Assembly (NCBI GenBank): GCA_964352985.1
Contig: CAYGUK010000003.1
Location: forward strand, 1-64,000
DNA: 64,000 nt
From: CAYGUK01 sp964352985
Lineage (GTDB): Bacteria > Pseudomonadota > Gammaproteobacteria > JAHCLG01
Direction of reading: 5' to 3'
Part shown: piece by piece, positions 35,859 through 44,868 of the stretch
Layout of the letters: each line of letters opens with the position of its first letter
Numbering within the stretch: the stretch's first letter is position 1
Notes under the pieces: generated by a model
What the model was told of the DNA's origin: nothing
Database searches by the model: none
Seen by the model: only the letters and a program-made list of their open reading frames with translations
Program-made: the position numbers and the translations under genes

Positions 35859-36626
35859 ATGAAGGCAGATGAAATAGATAATTTTAGATATCATTCTGAT
35901 AAAATGAGCTTATTTATTTCAAAAATTAGCAAATTTTATGATATAAAATATTTTAGTAATACACGATTTTATAAAGATTCTATTACTTCGTTAACGACCA
36001 GCCCAGAGTTAATTAATTATTCTTTTAATAATCCCTTTTATAAAATTGCTGGAAATATTTTACCTGAAGGAATTTATAAATGGGAAGATTATTGTTTACC
36101 AGAAATATTAAGCTATTATCGAAATAATTTGGGGTTAATTCCAGGTTACACTATATTATTTTATCATGATAACTATATTGATCAATTTAGCTTCGCGGGT
36201 TGCAATTCGGGGCGCGACTTAAATTACTTGTTCCAAAATAAATTTCATGTAATAAATCATTTTATCAGCTGGTATAAAGATAAATCTCAAGAATTAATAA
36301 AAACGCCTCAAATTTTTTCCCCAAGAAAATCTGAAATACAAAATGATGTTTTATATAACTCAGATCGTGAAGAATTATTTTTAAGTTCTATAAATAATAA
36401 AAAATATTTTTATAATGGGGAAGATAATAAAAGTTATTTGTCAAAAAGTGAGAGATTTATCTTGGTTCTTACTGCTCATGGGTATGTGTCAAAAGAAATT
36501 TCTGAAATCATGAGCCTGAGTTTTGAATCTGTTAATACGTATCGAAAAAGAATTTTAAGAAAACTCAACGTCCGAAATATTACTCAAGCTGTTCATGTAG
36601 CTCAAGTAGAAGGTCTAATTTCTTAA
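35859..36626 (+). CDS. LuxR-family transcriptional regulator
   Basis: A 255-residue protein whose last 65 residues form a LuxR/FixJ helix-turn-helix (LSKSERFILVLTAHGYVSKE, then SFESVNTYRKRILRKLNVRN). The first 190 residues have no receiver aspartate pattern and are rich in aromatic residues and Asn. They may be a ligand-binding or PAS-like sensor as in LuxR-type proteins of Legionella and Coxiella, but I cannot assign it. It converges on the LRAT-domain gene with stops adjacent (36626/36627). Confidence 0.8.
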   Translation: MKADEIDNFRYHSDKMSLFISKISKFYDIKYFSNTRFYKDSITSLTTSPELINYSFNNPFYKIAGNILPEGIYKWEDYCLPEILSYYRNNLGLIPGYTILFYHDNYIDQFSFAGCNSGRDLNYLFQNKFHVINHFISWYKDKSQELIKTPQIFSPRKSEIQNDVLYNSDREELFLSSINNKKYFYNGEDNKSYLSKSERFILVLTAHGYVSKEISEIMSLSFESVNTYRKRILRKLNVRNITQAVHVAQVEGLIS

Positions 36627-37622
36627 TTAACTAATAAAAATAACACCTTGAACAATAAAAACTAGGATTAAAAAAGGAATTATCATGGTTGATAGTCGTC
36701 TCGTAAATATTTTTGCTCTAGGTGTAGCAATTGCTTTATCATAAATCGGATTAGATTTATTTAATTTTTTAATTAAGTGATAAGTTATGGCTCCACTAAA
36801 AAATATGGATAAAAAGGGAACTAGAACACAAATCATAAAGCCAACTTCATAATCACAAAAAAACAATTCACCAATATATTGTAATCCACTATAAAGAGAG
36901 TTGTCACTAAGACCTTTTTCATTGCCCAAATATTGTAGTAAAAAAATAATAATGCAAGTGATAATAAATCCACAAATAGTACCTGTATTTCGGCCAATAT
37001 ACCGAGCTTTTGCTTCTAATGATGAGAGTTTGGATTTATATTGTAAAAAAGTATGATTCATTATAGTAATAGCTAAGTGCATACTTACCCCCAGGGAAAA
37101 AACCATGAAAAAAGCAGTCCCTAGATTTGTATAAAATAATTCTGCAGCAGTTAAATTACTTGTAATTTCACCAATTGAGCTATTAAGCACAAATAAAGCT
37201 AAATTAGTATTAATAGAGATGATAGAACGATTAACCTGTTTGCTTTTATGTTTTCCAGTGATACACCAAAACACAAAATGCTCACAATTATTATTAAATA
37301 TTGAATAACAGTTTTCACCAACTCGGGAAATTGCGCGATCTACAACACTATCTCTTTCAAACCTTCTTTGGTTATATTTTTTAAGATAAATAGTACAACC
37401 ACCAGCAAATTCTTCTAGCGTAACAATTTCAATTGGTGCTCGAGAAAATTTTTTGGCGAAACCAGCATAATGAACAACGTTACCATCACCAACGTATAAG
37501 CCGTGGTGAGAATAAGTTCCACCCGCTTTATAAACGTAGAGGTGATCACCTTTTCTTATTTTTTTTAATGCGTTTAATCGCGCATGTCGTCTAAATATGG
37601 ATTTTATATATTTTATAATCAC
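36627..37622 (-). CDS. LRAT-domain (NlpC/P60-like) membrane protein
   Basis: The N-terminal 125 residues match the lecithin:retinol acyltransferase fold of circularly permuted NlpC/P60 enzymes. GDHLYVYKAGGTYSHHGLYV holds the catalytic histidines, then GNVVHYAG, and NNNCEHFVFWC carries the nucleophilic cysteine (NCEHF). The C-terminal 200 residues contain about four hydrophobic helices with a basic loop (KAIATPRAKIFTRR), so the enzyme is probably membrane-anchored. The family works on acyl chains or peptides. Starts with GTG after AAGG. Rare architecture; a secreted effector or a lipid enzyme are both possible. Confidence 0.8.
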   Translation of the reverse strand: MIIKYIKSIFRRHARLNALKKIRKGDHLYVYKAGGTYSHHGLYVGDGNVVHYAGFAKKFSRAPIEIVTLEEFAGGCTIYLKKYNQRRFERDSVVDRAISRVGENCYSIFNNNCEHFVFWCITGKHKSKQVNRSIISINTNLALFVLNSSIGEITSNLTAAELFYTNLGTAFFMVFSLGVSMHLAITIMNHTFLQYKSKLSSLEAKARYIGRNTGTICGFIITCIIIFLLQYLGNEKGLSDNSLYSGLQYIGELFFCDYEVGFMICVLVPFLSIFFSGAITYHLIKKLNKSNPIYDKAIATPRAKIFTRRLSTMIIPFLILVFIVQGVIFIS

Positions 37623-37788
37623 AGACCTTACACTTTAAATATAGATGAATGTTAATATATTGTTAGTGTTCATCCTTAAAGTTGTGTCATTAATCAATCC
37701 ATGATTTAAAAACAACATATCTATATTAAAATTATGCAATATTTCGCAATTAGTCAAGCTCGAACTTACTGTTAAAATTACAGGTATT

Positions 37789-38499
37789 TTAGTGTAGTAA
37801 TGACTGTGATTTTAATAATTTATAACAGTGAAGATGCCCATTTATCAAGGCGAATTCAATAGCAGCTTGCAAACTTTCAGTTTCAAGCAAGGAATTATTT
37901 GTAAATTTTAATAAACTTGCTACACATTGCAAATTACCGATTGCACTGGCCAATTGAAGGGGAAAATAACCTTGAACTTTTATGCTAATAATATTGGGGT
38001 TAAATTGTAATAAGTTTTCTAGCCAAACTATATCATTATTTAATATAGCATCCATTAGACTGAAGGTTGCTAATTTTAGTTCATTTTTTATAACAAGTTT
38101 AATACATTGTTGTACCGGATTTAAACGCCGCCTTTTTTTTGGGCGTAAATGATACCATAATGGAGGCTCCCATATATTTTTGTGGCATTTAATACAATGT
38201 GAAATAGGATTGATTAAGATAGTAACATTATGGTGCAATAAAATTTCAACACATTCTAAATGACCTTTTATCACAGCTAAGTCAAGCAAGGATAGGTTTT
38301 GGTTTATTCGTGTATTAACATCACCACCGTGAATAATTGTAAGAGATAATAATTCCCATAAGCCATAATGAGTCGTGTAATACATTAGATTGGGTATTAA
38401 TTTTTTATTTGATTGAAGCAGAACAATAAATGATACTAAGTCATTGTTTTTAAATATATCATGTAACGTATTGTCAAGTGCAGAAGTATTTATAAACAT
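37789..38499 (-). CDS. Ankyrin-repeat protein with NLS-like basic insert
   Basis: 236 residues from the ATG at 38499. Ankyrin units are visible: LSLLDLAVIKGHLECVEILL, FPLQLASAIGNLQCVASLLK, and IEFALINGHLHCYKLL. Between them an insert has a CIKC pair and the basic run PKKRRRL near residues 119-126, similar to the SV40-type nuclear localisation signal. No signal peptide or membrane helix. Ankyrin proteins are common effectors in intracellular bacteria; export is not shown. A Fur-like box overlaps its promoter region. Confidence 0.75.
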   Translation of the reverse strand: MFINTSALDNTLHDIFKNNDLVSFIVLLQSNKKLIPNLMYYTTHYGLWELLSLTIIHGGDVNTRINQNLSLLDLAVIKGHLECVEILLHHNVTILINPISHCIKCHKNIWEPPLWYHLRPKKRRRLNPVQQCIKLVIKNELKLATFSLMDAILNNDIVWLENLLQFNPNIISIKVQGYFPLQLASAIGNLQCVASLLKFTNNSLLETESLQAAIEFALINGHLHCYKLLKSQSLLH

Positions 38500-38537
38500 A
38501 GTATTGCCCAAAAAAGTTAAACTATATTTATGTTAAT

Positions 38538-38556
38538 GCAAATGATAATTATTCTC
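38538..38556 (-). promoter_or_regulatory. Fur-like box upstream of the ankyrin gene
   Basis: On the plus strand GCAAATGATAATTATTCTC matches the 19-base Fur consensus at 15 positions. Read on the minus strand it begins GAGAATAATTATCAT, like the feo box. It lies 38 bases before the ankyrin ATG, within the spacer of a possible TTGAGA-N17-TAACAT promoter. Confidence 0.6.
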
Positions 38557-38575
38557 AACAATATTTAGGCTGGTT

Positions 38576-39901
38576 CTATTTATATCTAAGGTTGTTGAAA
38601 TACCAAATCCCATTAAAATAATTGATTTTACTTTTATAATTATTTTTGTCTATTAATAGAATGCCTGAAGCTAACCAGGTTGTCAGTAATTGATGAGTTG
38701 TATAAATTGCGAATTGTTTTAATTCCTGATTTGACTTTCGTTGAAGTATTACGCTTTGATTAATTGAGCTTTGTATCTCTTCATAGAAGAGTGATATTAG
38801 GAGATTATCAATGACTCTGTTATCTACATTTAAATAAATTGATAAATTCCATTTTTTCATCCATTCTTCTATAGTCATTATGTTTTTTATATGATGAGAT
38901 GGATAAATTGATATGTTAAATTCAATTACGCCTTTAGGGGTTTGTAAACTTTTAATAGAAAAATATAGAAATGTATTTTTTTGAACAATATTTTTAATGG
39001 TATCAAACAAAATGTTATCATCACTCAGGCCACTTTCGTATAAATTAATAAGCGTTAATAAAATGTTAAACTGTAGATAATCTAATCGTTCAATAGCTAG
39101 ATTTAGTTTGCCATTTTTAAATAAAATATCATTAAACAGTAAAGTGGAAAAATTTACAGTGAAATAAAAAGAAATATTATTATTAAAAATATTATCCAGG
39201 TACTTTAATTTAAAATTAGTTAATTTGATTAATTCAGGACCGTAAAAAATGCTAGCTATTTCAGTACTAAAATCCATATCAGTTTTGTCCTTGTGTTGAT
39301 GGGATATATATTCACTATTTCTTAGAACAATTTCCAAGTTGTTTTCTTTTAATTTCAATGAATCTATAGTTAGCTTCGTTGCAGTTAAATTATTATTAAG
39401 CTGAGATTGAAGTTTTATGTTTTTAACATCGAAATAATTTCCCCCATTCTTTAATGATATAGCATCAATATTTGCTCTTAATCTATAATCACCATTTAAA
39501 AGTAATGTGAAATCATTGGTAATATCTGTGTTTAATAAAGAATGTGTTTTTAATTCATTTTCCAATGCGGGTTTGAAAATCTTTCTTGCTTCACAATATG
39601 CGGTAGCAAATAATAGGTTCTCTTGATTTTTATTAATAATGACAGGGCCATGATAAATAGTGACATTAAAATACAAATTATGTTCAGATTGCGAAGAAAA
39701 AAATTGTGAGAGTGAATCATTTAAGTTTAATTTTAGTGTAGCTTCAGACTTGAACCAGCCACGTTGATATTCACTCAATTGCAATTGTGGGTATTGTTGA
39801 ATTAAAGATTGGATTTTATGATTTGCAATCAAGCCCATTACCCAAGGTAAAACAAACAATATAACTATTATAGAAAATGTAATGATTAATACGCGCAGCA
39901 A
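38576..39901 (-). CDS. DUF945 (YdgA-like) inner-membrane-anchored protein
   Basis: 441 residues with a single N-terminal membrane helix (LIITFSIIVILFVLPWVMGL), then a large periplasmic region rich in beta strands. The signature LSEYQRGWFKSEATLKLNL near residue 45 is that of DUF945 proteins. Function is unknown in the family. Same strand as the ankyrin gene, 76 bases upstream, but the Fur-like promoter between them suggests separate transcription. Confidence 0.8.
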   Translation of the reverse strand: MLRVLIITFSIIVILFVLPWVMGLIANHKIQSLIQQYPQLQLSEYQRGWFKSEATLKLNLNDSLSQFFSSQSEHNLYFNVTIYHGPVIINKNQENLLFATAYCEARKIFKPALENELKTHSLLNTDITNDFTLLLNGDYRLRANIDAISLKNGGNYFDVKNIKLQSQLNNNLTATKLTIDSLKLKENNLEIVLRNSEYISHQHKDKTDMDFSTEIASIFYGPELIKLTNFKLKYLDNIFNNNISFYFTVNFSTLLFNDILFKNGKLNLAIERLDYLQFNILLTLINLYESGLSDDNILFDTIKNIVQKNTFLYFSIKSLQTPKGVIEFNISIYPSHHIKNIMTIEEWMKKWNLSIYLNVDNRVIDNLLISLFYEEIQSSINQSVILQRKSNQELKQFAIYTTHQLLTTWLASGILLIDKNNYKSKINYFNGIWYFNNLRYK

Positions 39902-40214
39902 GAAACATTCCTTACATAAGATTACAAAATTAGTTAGGTGTGAAGTGAGACCTAATCTTGCATAGTATAATAAAAGTATAGATCATAAATATAATAATGC
40001 ATAAAACGCCGATAAAACACGCAAAACATATATATAAATATTTTAAAAAGTTATATGCTTGTTTTATGATACGTCAGTTTGTATAGTCGAATAATTAAAA
40101 CAAAACTTATGTTGATTTAAATAGAAATAAATTAATAACCTTATAACTAAGGTGAACGAATAGTTTAATTAGAAGTAGCCTAGTACCCCTTGGATTAATT
40201 TAAAGGAAATGCAA
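39902..40214. other. Divergent intergenic region with stem-loops
   Basis: 313 bases without a gene between the DUF945 gene and the aldehyde dehydrogenase. TTAGGT and ACCTAA form a small hairpin near 39934-39955. A longer one joins CATAAAAC (40000-40007) to GTTTTATG (40061-40068), with CATATA/TATATG nested inside. AAGGA at 40203-40207 is the dehydrogenase ribosome site. Nothing else is recognisable. Confidence 0.4.
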
Positions 40215-41582
40215 ATGTCTATTCAAACTGTCAACCCCTCTAATGGAAATGTTATCGACACTTATGATGAATACTCACCAGAAAAAGTTCAGGATATTAT
40301 AACTCAAAATCATAAAGCATATTTAGCTTGGCAAGATGAAACATATCAAACTCGCCGAGAGAAAATGCTTAATCTAGCGAATATTTTACGAAAGAAAAAA
40401 GAACATCTCAGCATATTGATGGCGAATGAAATGGGTAAACCAATAAAATGGGGAAAAAGTGAGTTAGAAAAATGTGCTCTTGTTTGTGAATATTATGCCG
40501 AAAATGCTGAATCGTATTTATCACCATATTCGATACAAACAGAAATGCAAAAGAGTTATGTAACATATCAATCATTGGGAAGTATTTTAGCAATCATGCC
40601 TTGGAATTTCCCCTTTTGGCAAGTTTTTCGATTTGCTGCTCCAAACTTAATGGCTGGAAATGCTGTTTTATTAAAACATGCCCCGATCTCTACGGGTACC
40701 GGACTTGAAATTGAGCATCTAATTCTGGAAGCGGGTTTTCCAGATAATCTTTTTAGAACATTAGTCATTTCAGAAAAAGATGTTTCCTATATAATTGAAA
40801 ATCAACATATTAAAGGAGTCACCTTAACAGGAAGTGGTCGCGCAGGAAAATCTGTTGCAGAACAGGCTGGCCGTGCTTTAAAAAAAGTAGTTTTAGAATT
40901 AGGTGGAAGCGACCCATATTTAATCTTAAATGATGCCGATCTTGAAAAAGCTGCAACGGCTTGTGTTTTTTCGAGATTATATAATACTGGCCAAGTTTGT
41001 ATCGCGGCAAAAAGATTGATTGCGGTAAATAAAATCTATGAAGAATTTAAAGAGCTAATTTTGCAAAAAATTAAAAATTATAGCATTGGCGATCCTTTAG
41101 ATGAAAATACTGATTTAGGACCTATTGCTCGAAGAGATCTTAGAGAAGAGATTCAACGTCAAGTTAATATGTCCATGCTACAAGGTGCGAAAGTCATTAT
41201 GGGAGGTGAACCATGTCCAGGTTTAGGCTTCTATTATCCAATAACAGTACTCGAAAATGTTTTACCTGGTTGTGAAGCTTTTGATAATGAAATTTTTGGG
41301 CCGGTGATTAGCTTAGTCTCTGCAAAAGATGAAGATGATGCCATAAACCTTGCAAATAAATCGCAATATGGATTAGGCGCCGCAGTTTTCACTAATGATA
41401 TTAATAAAGGTGAAATAATTGCTAGAGAAAAAATAAACGCGGGTTGTGTTTTTGTTAATGCTTTTGTAGGTTCAGATCCTAGGCTACCCTTTGGCGGAAT
41501 AAATGCTTCAGGTTTTGGGCGCGAGTTAAGTCGTGAAGGAATACATGAGTTTGTGAATATAAAAACTATAGCAATAACTTAA
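40215..41582 (+). CDS. NAD(P)-dependent succinate-semialdehyde dehydrogenase-like
   Basis: Aldehyde dehydrogenase superfamily, closest in pattern to the short Sad/YneI type that oxidises succinate semialdehyde. MPWNFPFWQVFRFAAP and the cofactor loop TLTGSGRAGKSVAEQAG are present; the general base is in LELGGSDPYL and the catalytic cysteine in NTGQVCIAAKR. The C-terminal PFGGINASGFGREL is typical. The second ATG (40215) is chosen over 40209 because AAGGA is better spaced. 455 residues. Succinate semialdehyde as substrate is a family-level inference. Confidence 0.88.
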   Translation: MSIQTVNPSNGNVIDTYDEYSPEKVQDIITQNHKAYLAWQDETYQTRREKMLNLANILRKKKEHLSILMANEMGKPIKWGKSELEKCALVCEYYAENAESYLSPYSIQTEMQKSYVTYQSLGSILAIMPWNFPFWQVFRFAAPNLMAGNAVLLKHAPISTGTGLEIEHLILEAGFPDNLFRTLVISEKDVSYIIENQHIKGVTLTGSGRAGKSVAEQAGRALKKVVLELGGSDPYLILNDADLEKAATACVFSRLYNTGQVCIAAKRLIAVNKIYEEFKELILQKIKNYSIGDPLDENTDLGPIARRDLREEIQRQVNMSMLQGAKVIMGGEPCPGLGFYYPITVLENVLPGCEAFDNEIFGPVISLVSAKDEDDAINLANKSQYGLGAAVFTNDINKGEIIAREKINAGCVFVNAFVGSDPRLPFGGINASGFGRELSREGIHEFVNIKTIAIT

Positions 41583-41715
41583 CTTTTTAATTCCTGAATT
41601 GTATTTTATAAATTCACGGTATTGATCTTGGTATGAGATTATATTAGACCTTTTATTGGACCTAAATCGATTGATTTGTTTTCCCTTCAATCAATTCAGC
41701 ATCGATTTACGTATT

Positions 41716-42183
41716 CTAAGCGATAGGGGTTTCTACTTTTAAATAACTACCATCAGAAAATATTAATGTTAATGGTATGACTTCCCCTTTTAATAATTGT
41801 TTTTTAAGACCTATTAACATAACGTGAAATCCACCTTCATTTAAATTTGTATCATGATGAGGAGTAATTGTTATCATTTTAACTGCTTTCATTTTTTCAA
41901 TATTATTTTTTATACTCAAGGTAAGATGCAATTGGACATCTTGTGCAATCGGTGAAGTTGCAGCAACTAAAGTATGGGGTAATTTGCCATTATTAACAAT
42001 ATTCATAAAAATTTCAGTTGATGATTGATTTTTATTACTTGGTTTGACATGTGGCAAAGTAATTTGCATTACATGAGAAGCCAATTCATTAGAATGGTTG
42101 AATTCATATTGTGTTTTATTAATAGCATAACTTAGGGTTAAACAAAAAAAGAATGCGAATAGAATAGCTGTGAGTAATTTCAT
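41716..42183 (-). CDS. PCu(A)C-type periplasmic copper chaperone
   Basis: Signal peptide MKLLTAILFAFFFCLTLSYA, then a cupredoxin-like domain. The copper-binding pattern H(M)X10MX21HXM is met with exact spacing: His in QLHLT, Met in EKMKAV ten residues past the second position, and HVM in GGFHVMLIGL; the optional first Met is Leu. The ATG at 42183 (155 residues) has AAGGAGAG before it, so the longer frame from 42216 is rejected. The family delivers Cu(I) to cytochrome oxidase; no oxidase genes are near. Confidence 0.85.
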   Translation of the reverse strand: MKLLTAILFAFFFCLTLSYAINKTQYEFNHSNELASHVMQITLPHVKPSNKNQSSTEIFMNIVNNGKLPHTLVAATSPIAQDVQLHLTLSIKNNIEKMKAVKMITITPHHDTNLNEGGFHVMLIGLKKQLLKGEVIPLTLIFSDGSYLKVETPIA

Positions 42184-42239
42184 TTTAGCTCTCCTTGCGG
42201 TTTGAAAAAGTCTCATTTAAGTTTTATTTTACTCTTCAA

Positions 42240-43463
42240 TCAAGCTGCAGCATAGTATTTATTGTTTGAAGAATTTTGAAATTTAATAATCAATAATGAC
42301 AGGAGTGCAAGTAAAGAAATAATACTTAATATAGTGGCAAGTCCCAACATGTCATGCCATCTTGAAACAGAAAGGAAATAAGTAAAAAAGAACCCACCTA
42401 AAATTTGGATACTTCCATAAATTGCACCCGCCATTCCGGCTCTAACAGTAAATGGTGAAAGGGCATTAGCTAATACATTTCCAAAAACTAAAGATGTGCC
42501 GGTAGAAATTATTATGGTTGGAAAGATCATGCTATAAATAGTATCGACCTTGATTAAAGCTAAAAATAACATTGTAAAACTTGAAATGGTAATTATGCTT
42601 AAACCAAAAATTATTAATATTATGGGAATATAATATTTCAGTAAAAATGCATTGAGAAAACGACCTAAAAAATTTGAACCAGTTATCAAAAGCGCAAACC
42701 ATCCAAAATCAATGGGGGAAAATTTAAGTTGAGAAATTATAATAAAAGGACTAATTGTATAATAAACAATAAGCGTGCTAAAACATAAACTACTTATTAA
42801 ACTAAATAATACTAATGTATTATTCGTTAATAATGAATGATAATCTTTTATAATTTTTTTAAAATTAAATGAGACTTTGTTTTTATCTAATAATGTTTCT
42901 GGTAAAAACTTCCAACAAACGATTGTTAAACTAAAAAATAATAAAGTCAATAATAGAAAGTTATATCGCCAACCTAAATAGCTTTGAATATAACCACCAA
43001 TAGCTGGCGCAATTGCGGGCGCAACCGAAATTCCAATACCCACATATGAGCCAAACTTGGCTAGCTGTTGTCCTTTGAATAAATCACGAGATATTGTTCT
43101 CGTGAGCGACAGCATAGCACCACATCCCATACCTTGGATAAAGCGGCCAAAATAAAATAACTCTATGGTATTTGAAAAGAAACAGATGATACTCGCAAAG
43201 AAACTAATTATAAGCCCCATGATTATTATTTTACGGCGACCAAAGCTATCTGAAACTGGGCCATAAATAAGTTGGGAAATCGCAAGTGATATTAGATAAA
43301 TAGAAATAGTGAGTTGAACGGCTGTTGTTGAAGTATTGAACTCGTGTTTAATGGTTGGAAGTGATGAGACATAAAGATCTGAAGTAAACACACCGCCCAT
43401 TGCGAGCAAAACAATTAGAAATAGAATCAATTTCGTATTTGAGGCATGATTTTTCTTTTTCAT
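42240..43463 (-). CDS. Bcr/CflA family multidrug efflux MFS transporter
   Basis: 407 residues, 12 helices. SDLYVSSLPTIKHEF in helix 1, GPVSDSFGRRKII (motif A), LTRTISRDLFKG and APAIAPAIGGYIQS (motif C region), and FLPETLLD after helix 6 mark the family. Divergent from a TetR-type regulator 137 bases away, the usual set-up for ligand-induced efflux. Third Bcr/CflA-type gene in the window. Substrate unknown. Confidence 0.92.
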   Translation of the reverse strand: MKKKNHASNTKLILFLIVLLAMGGVFTSDLYVSSLPTIKHEFNTSTTAVQLTISIYLISLAISQLIYGPVSDSFGRRKIIIMGLIISFFASIICFFSNTIELFYFGRFIQGMGCGAMLSLTRTISRDLFKGQQLAKFGSYVGIGISVAPAIAPAIGGYIQSYLGWRYNFLLLTLLFFSLTIVCWKFLPETLLDKNKVSFNFKKIIKDYHSLLTNNTLVLFSLISSLCFSTLIVYYTISPFIIISQLKFSPIDFGWFALLITGSNFLGRFLNAFLLKYYIPIILIIFGLSIITISSFTMLFLALIKVDTIYSMIFPTIIISTGTSLVFGNVLANALSPFTVRAGMAGAIYGSIQILGGFFFTYFLSVSRWHDMLGLATILSIISLLALLSLLIIKFQNSSNNKYYAAA

Positions 43464-43503
43464 GATACCGCCCAGTTAGAAAGAGTAAGTGTGATTGTAC
43501 TCT

Positions 43504-43573
43504 TAATTGATTGAACATTCAATTATTATGAATTTTATTAAAAGTTTGATATACTTACAAGTGTAGTAAGTAT
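43504..43573. promoter_or_regulatory. Two palindromes in the TetR/efflux divergent promoter
   Basis: TAATTGA-N8-TCAATTA (43504-43525) and ATACTTAC-N7-GTAAGTAT (43551-43573) are perfect inverted repeats between the pump and the regulator genes. The second ends 28 bases before the regulator's ATG. Both have sizes suited to TetR dimers and are the likely operators. Confidence 0.6.
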
Positions 43574-43600
43574 TGCAAATCATTATTTGGAGCAAGAAAA

Positions 43601-44251
43601 ATGGCAGAAAATGATAATTCTGGTAAAAAGCGACCCTCAGCAGATCCAACACGCTCGAAAATTCTAGCTGTTTCACAAAAACTCTTCGCTAAAAAAGGGT
43701 TTGCCGGCACATCTATAAGTGATATTGCAACTAAAGCTAATATTAATCAAAGTCTTATTTATCACCATTTCGGCTCAAAGCAAGCCCTTTGGCGTTTAGT
43801 TAAACAGAACTTACTTGAAAACTACTTTTGTGTGAATGATATTAGTTTTTCTGAGTGGTTAGGGGCTAATTCTGCTCGTGAATTTATTCAACACTACATT
43901 ACAGTACGTTTTAAATTTTATGAAAAAAATCCTGATGTTCAGCGCATGATTAATTGGCAACGTCTTGAACCAAATCAAGAAGAATTAAAAGGTGTAAAAC
44001 AAGATGATATCGAGAGACTTTGCCAAAAGATCAAAGATTTCCAAGATAAAGGCGAATTAACTTCTGACTGTGAACCCGAGCTTATTCTTGTACTATTGTC
44101 CACCACAGCTATTAGTTTATTTTCAAATTTGTGGTGTGTGATGCATGATCGTAATGAAAATGAGCAAGCGAAGCTAAGAAATCAATATTTAACACTAATC
44201 ATTAATAGTTTAACTGATGGATTGGCTACCAAGAAGTCGGAAATAGACTAA
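43601..44251 (+). CDS. TetR/AcrR-family transcriptional regulator
   Basis: 216 residues. The N-terminal HTH is SKILAVSQKLFAKKGFAGTS followed by ISDIATKANINQSLIYHHFG, a textbook TetR DNA-binding domain. The C-terminal helical part resembles TetR_C domains that bind ligands and dimerise. GGAG lies nine bases before the ATG. Divergent from the Bcr/CflA pump, which it most likely represses along with itself. Confidence 0.92.
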   Translation: MAENDNSGKKRPSADPTRSKILAVSQKLFAKKGFAGTSISDIATKANINQSLIYHHFGSKQALWRLVKQNLLENYFCVNDISFSEWLGANSAREFIQHYITVRFKFYEKNPDVQRMINWQRLEPNQEELKGVKQDDIERLCQKIKDFQDKGELTSDCEPELILVLLSTTAISLFSNLWCVMHDRNENEQAKLRNQYLTLIINSLTDGLATKKSEID

Positions 44252-44294
44252 AATATAAGAAAGTAAGCTATCTAAAGGAAGAGTAAGTCTCGAT

Positions 44295-44864
44295 ATGCGA
44301 TTTATTTTATTAATACCAATATTATTATTTTCAGTTATTGTTTATGCGACAGATAGCCAAGATCCCAATCTAATTTCAATAAGATTTGGGACACTGATTT
44401 CTGATTTAACGATTGAAATTCAATATAAGAGTACCAGTGGTTCAGTTAGACAAGAATCAATTGAATTAACTAAAGGAAAAACAGTACTAAAAAATTATTC
44501 CATTCTTGCCGATCCTGTACGTGAACTCAAAGTCATTAGGATTTTCGATAAAAAAAATAATATAGATACTACAGATATTGTTTGTGAACCGACTTTTAAA
44601 GAAAATAATAGATTTACAACTGATGAAAATAATACAAACAAAGGAAATTCAACTATTCATTCACAGAATATTGAATTACCTAAAGATGTTGAGATAAAAG
44701 TTTATGGAAACAAAAAAAATAAACCTTTATACACAAGACCTGTAAAACAAAAGCCTAACTCAACAAATATCGTTAAACCAAAAAATAAAGATGAATATCA
44801 AATCGTCATAGTTCGGGATGGTAGTTTTGGTGTTACACGTTATGGATGTATCGTAACGCACTAA
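44295..44864 (+). CDS. Secreted protein of unknown function
   Basis: 189 residues with a signal peptide (MRFILLIPILLFSVIVYA, cleavage near 18). The mature protein has an N-terminal beta-rich region, a low-complexity Asn/Thr/Lys middle (about 105-155) and a short C-terminal segment. Two cysteines (VCEPT, YGCIV) could form a disulfide. I do not recognise it. It follows the TetR gene by 43 bases on the same strand, possibly in the same transcript. Confidence 0.55.
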   Translation: MRFILLIPILLFSVIVYATDSQDPNLISIRFGTLISDLTIEIQYKSTSGSVRQESIELTKGKTVLKNYSILADPVRELKVIRIFDKKNNIDTTDIVCEPTFKENNRFTTDENNTNKGNSTIHSQNIELPKDVEIKVYGNKKNKPLYTRPVKQKPNSTNIVKPKNKDEYQIVIVRDGSFGVTRYGCIVTH

Positions 44865-44868
44865 TGTA

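Noticed and set aside
37640..37700. Short frame starting ATGAATGTTAATATATTG upstream of the LRAT gene
   Set aside because: No ribosome site and only about 19 codons.
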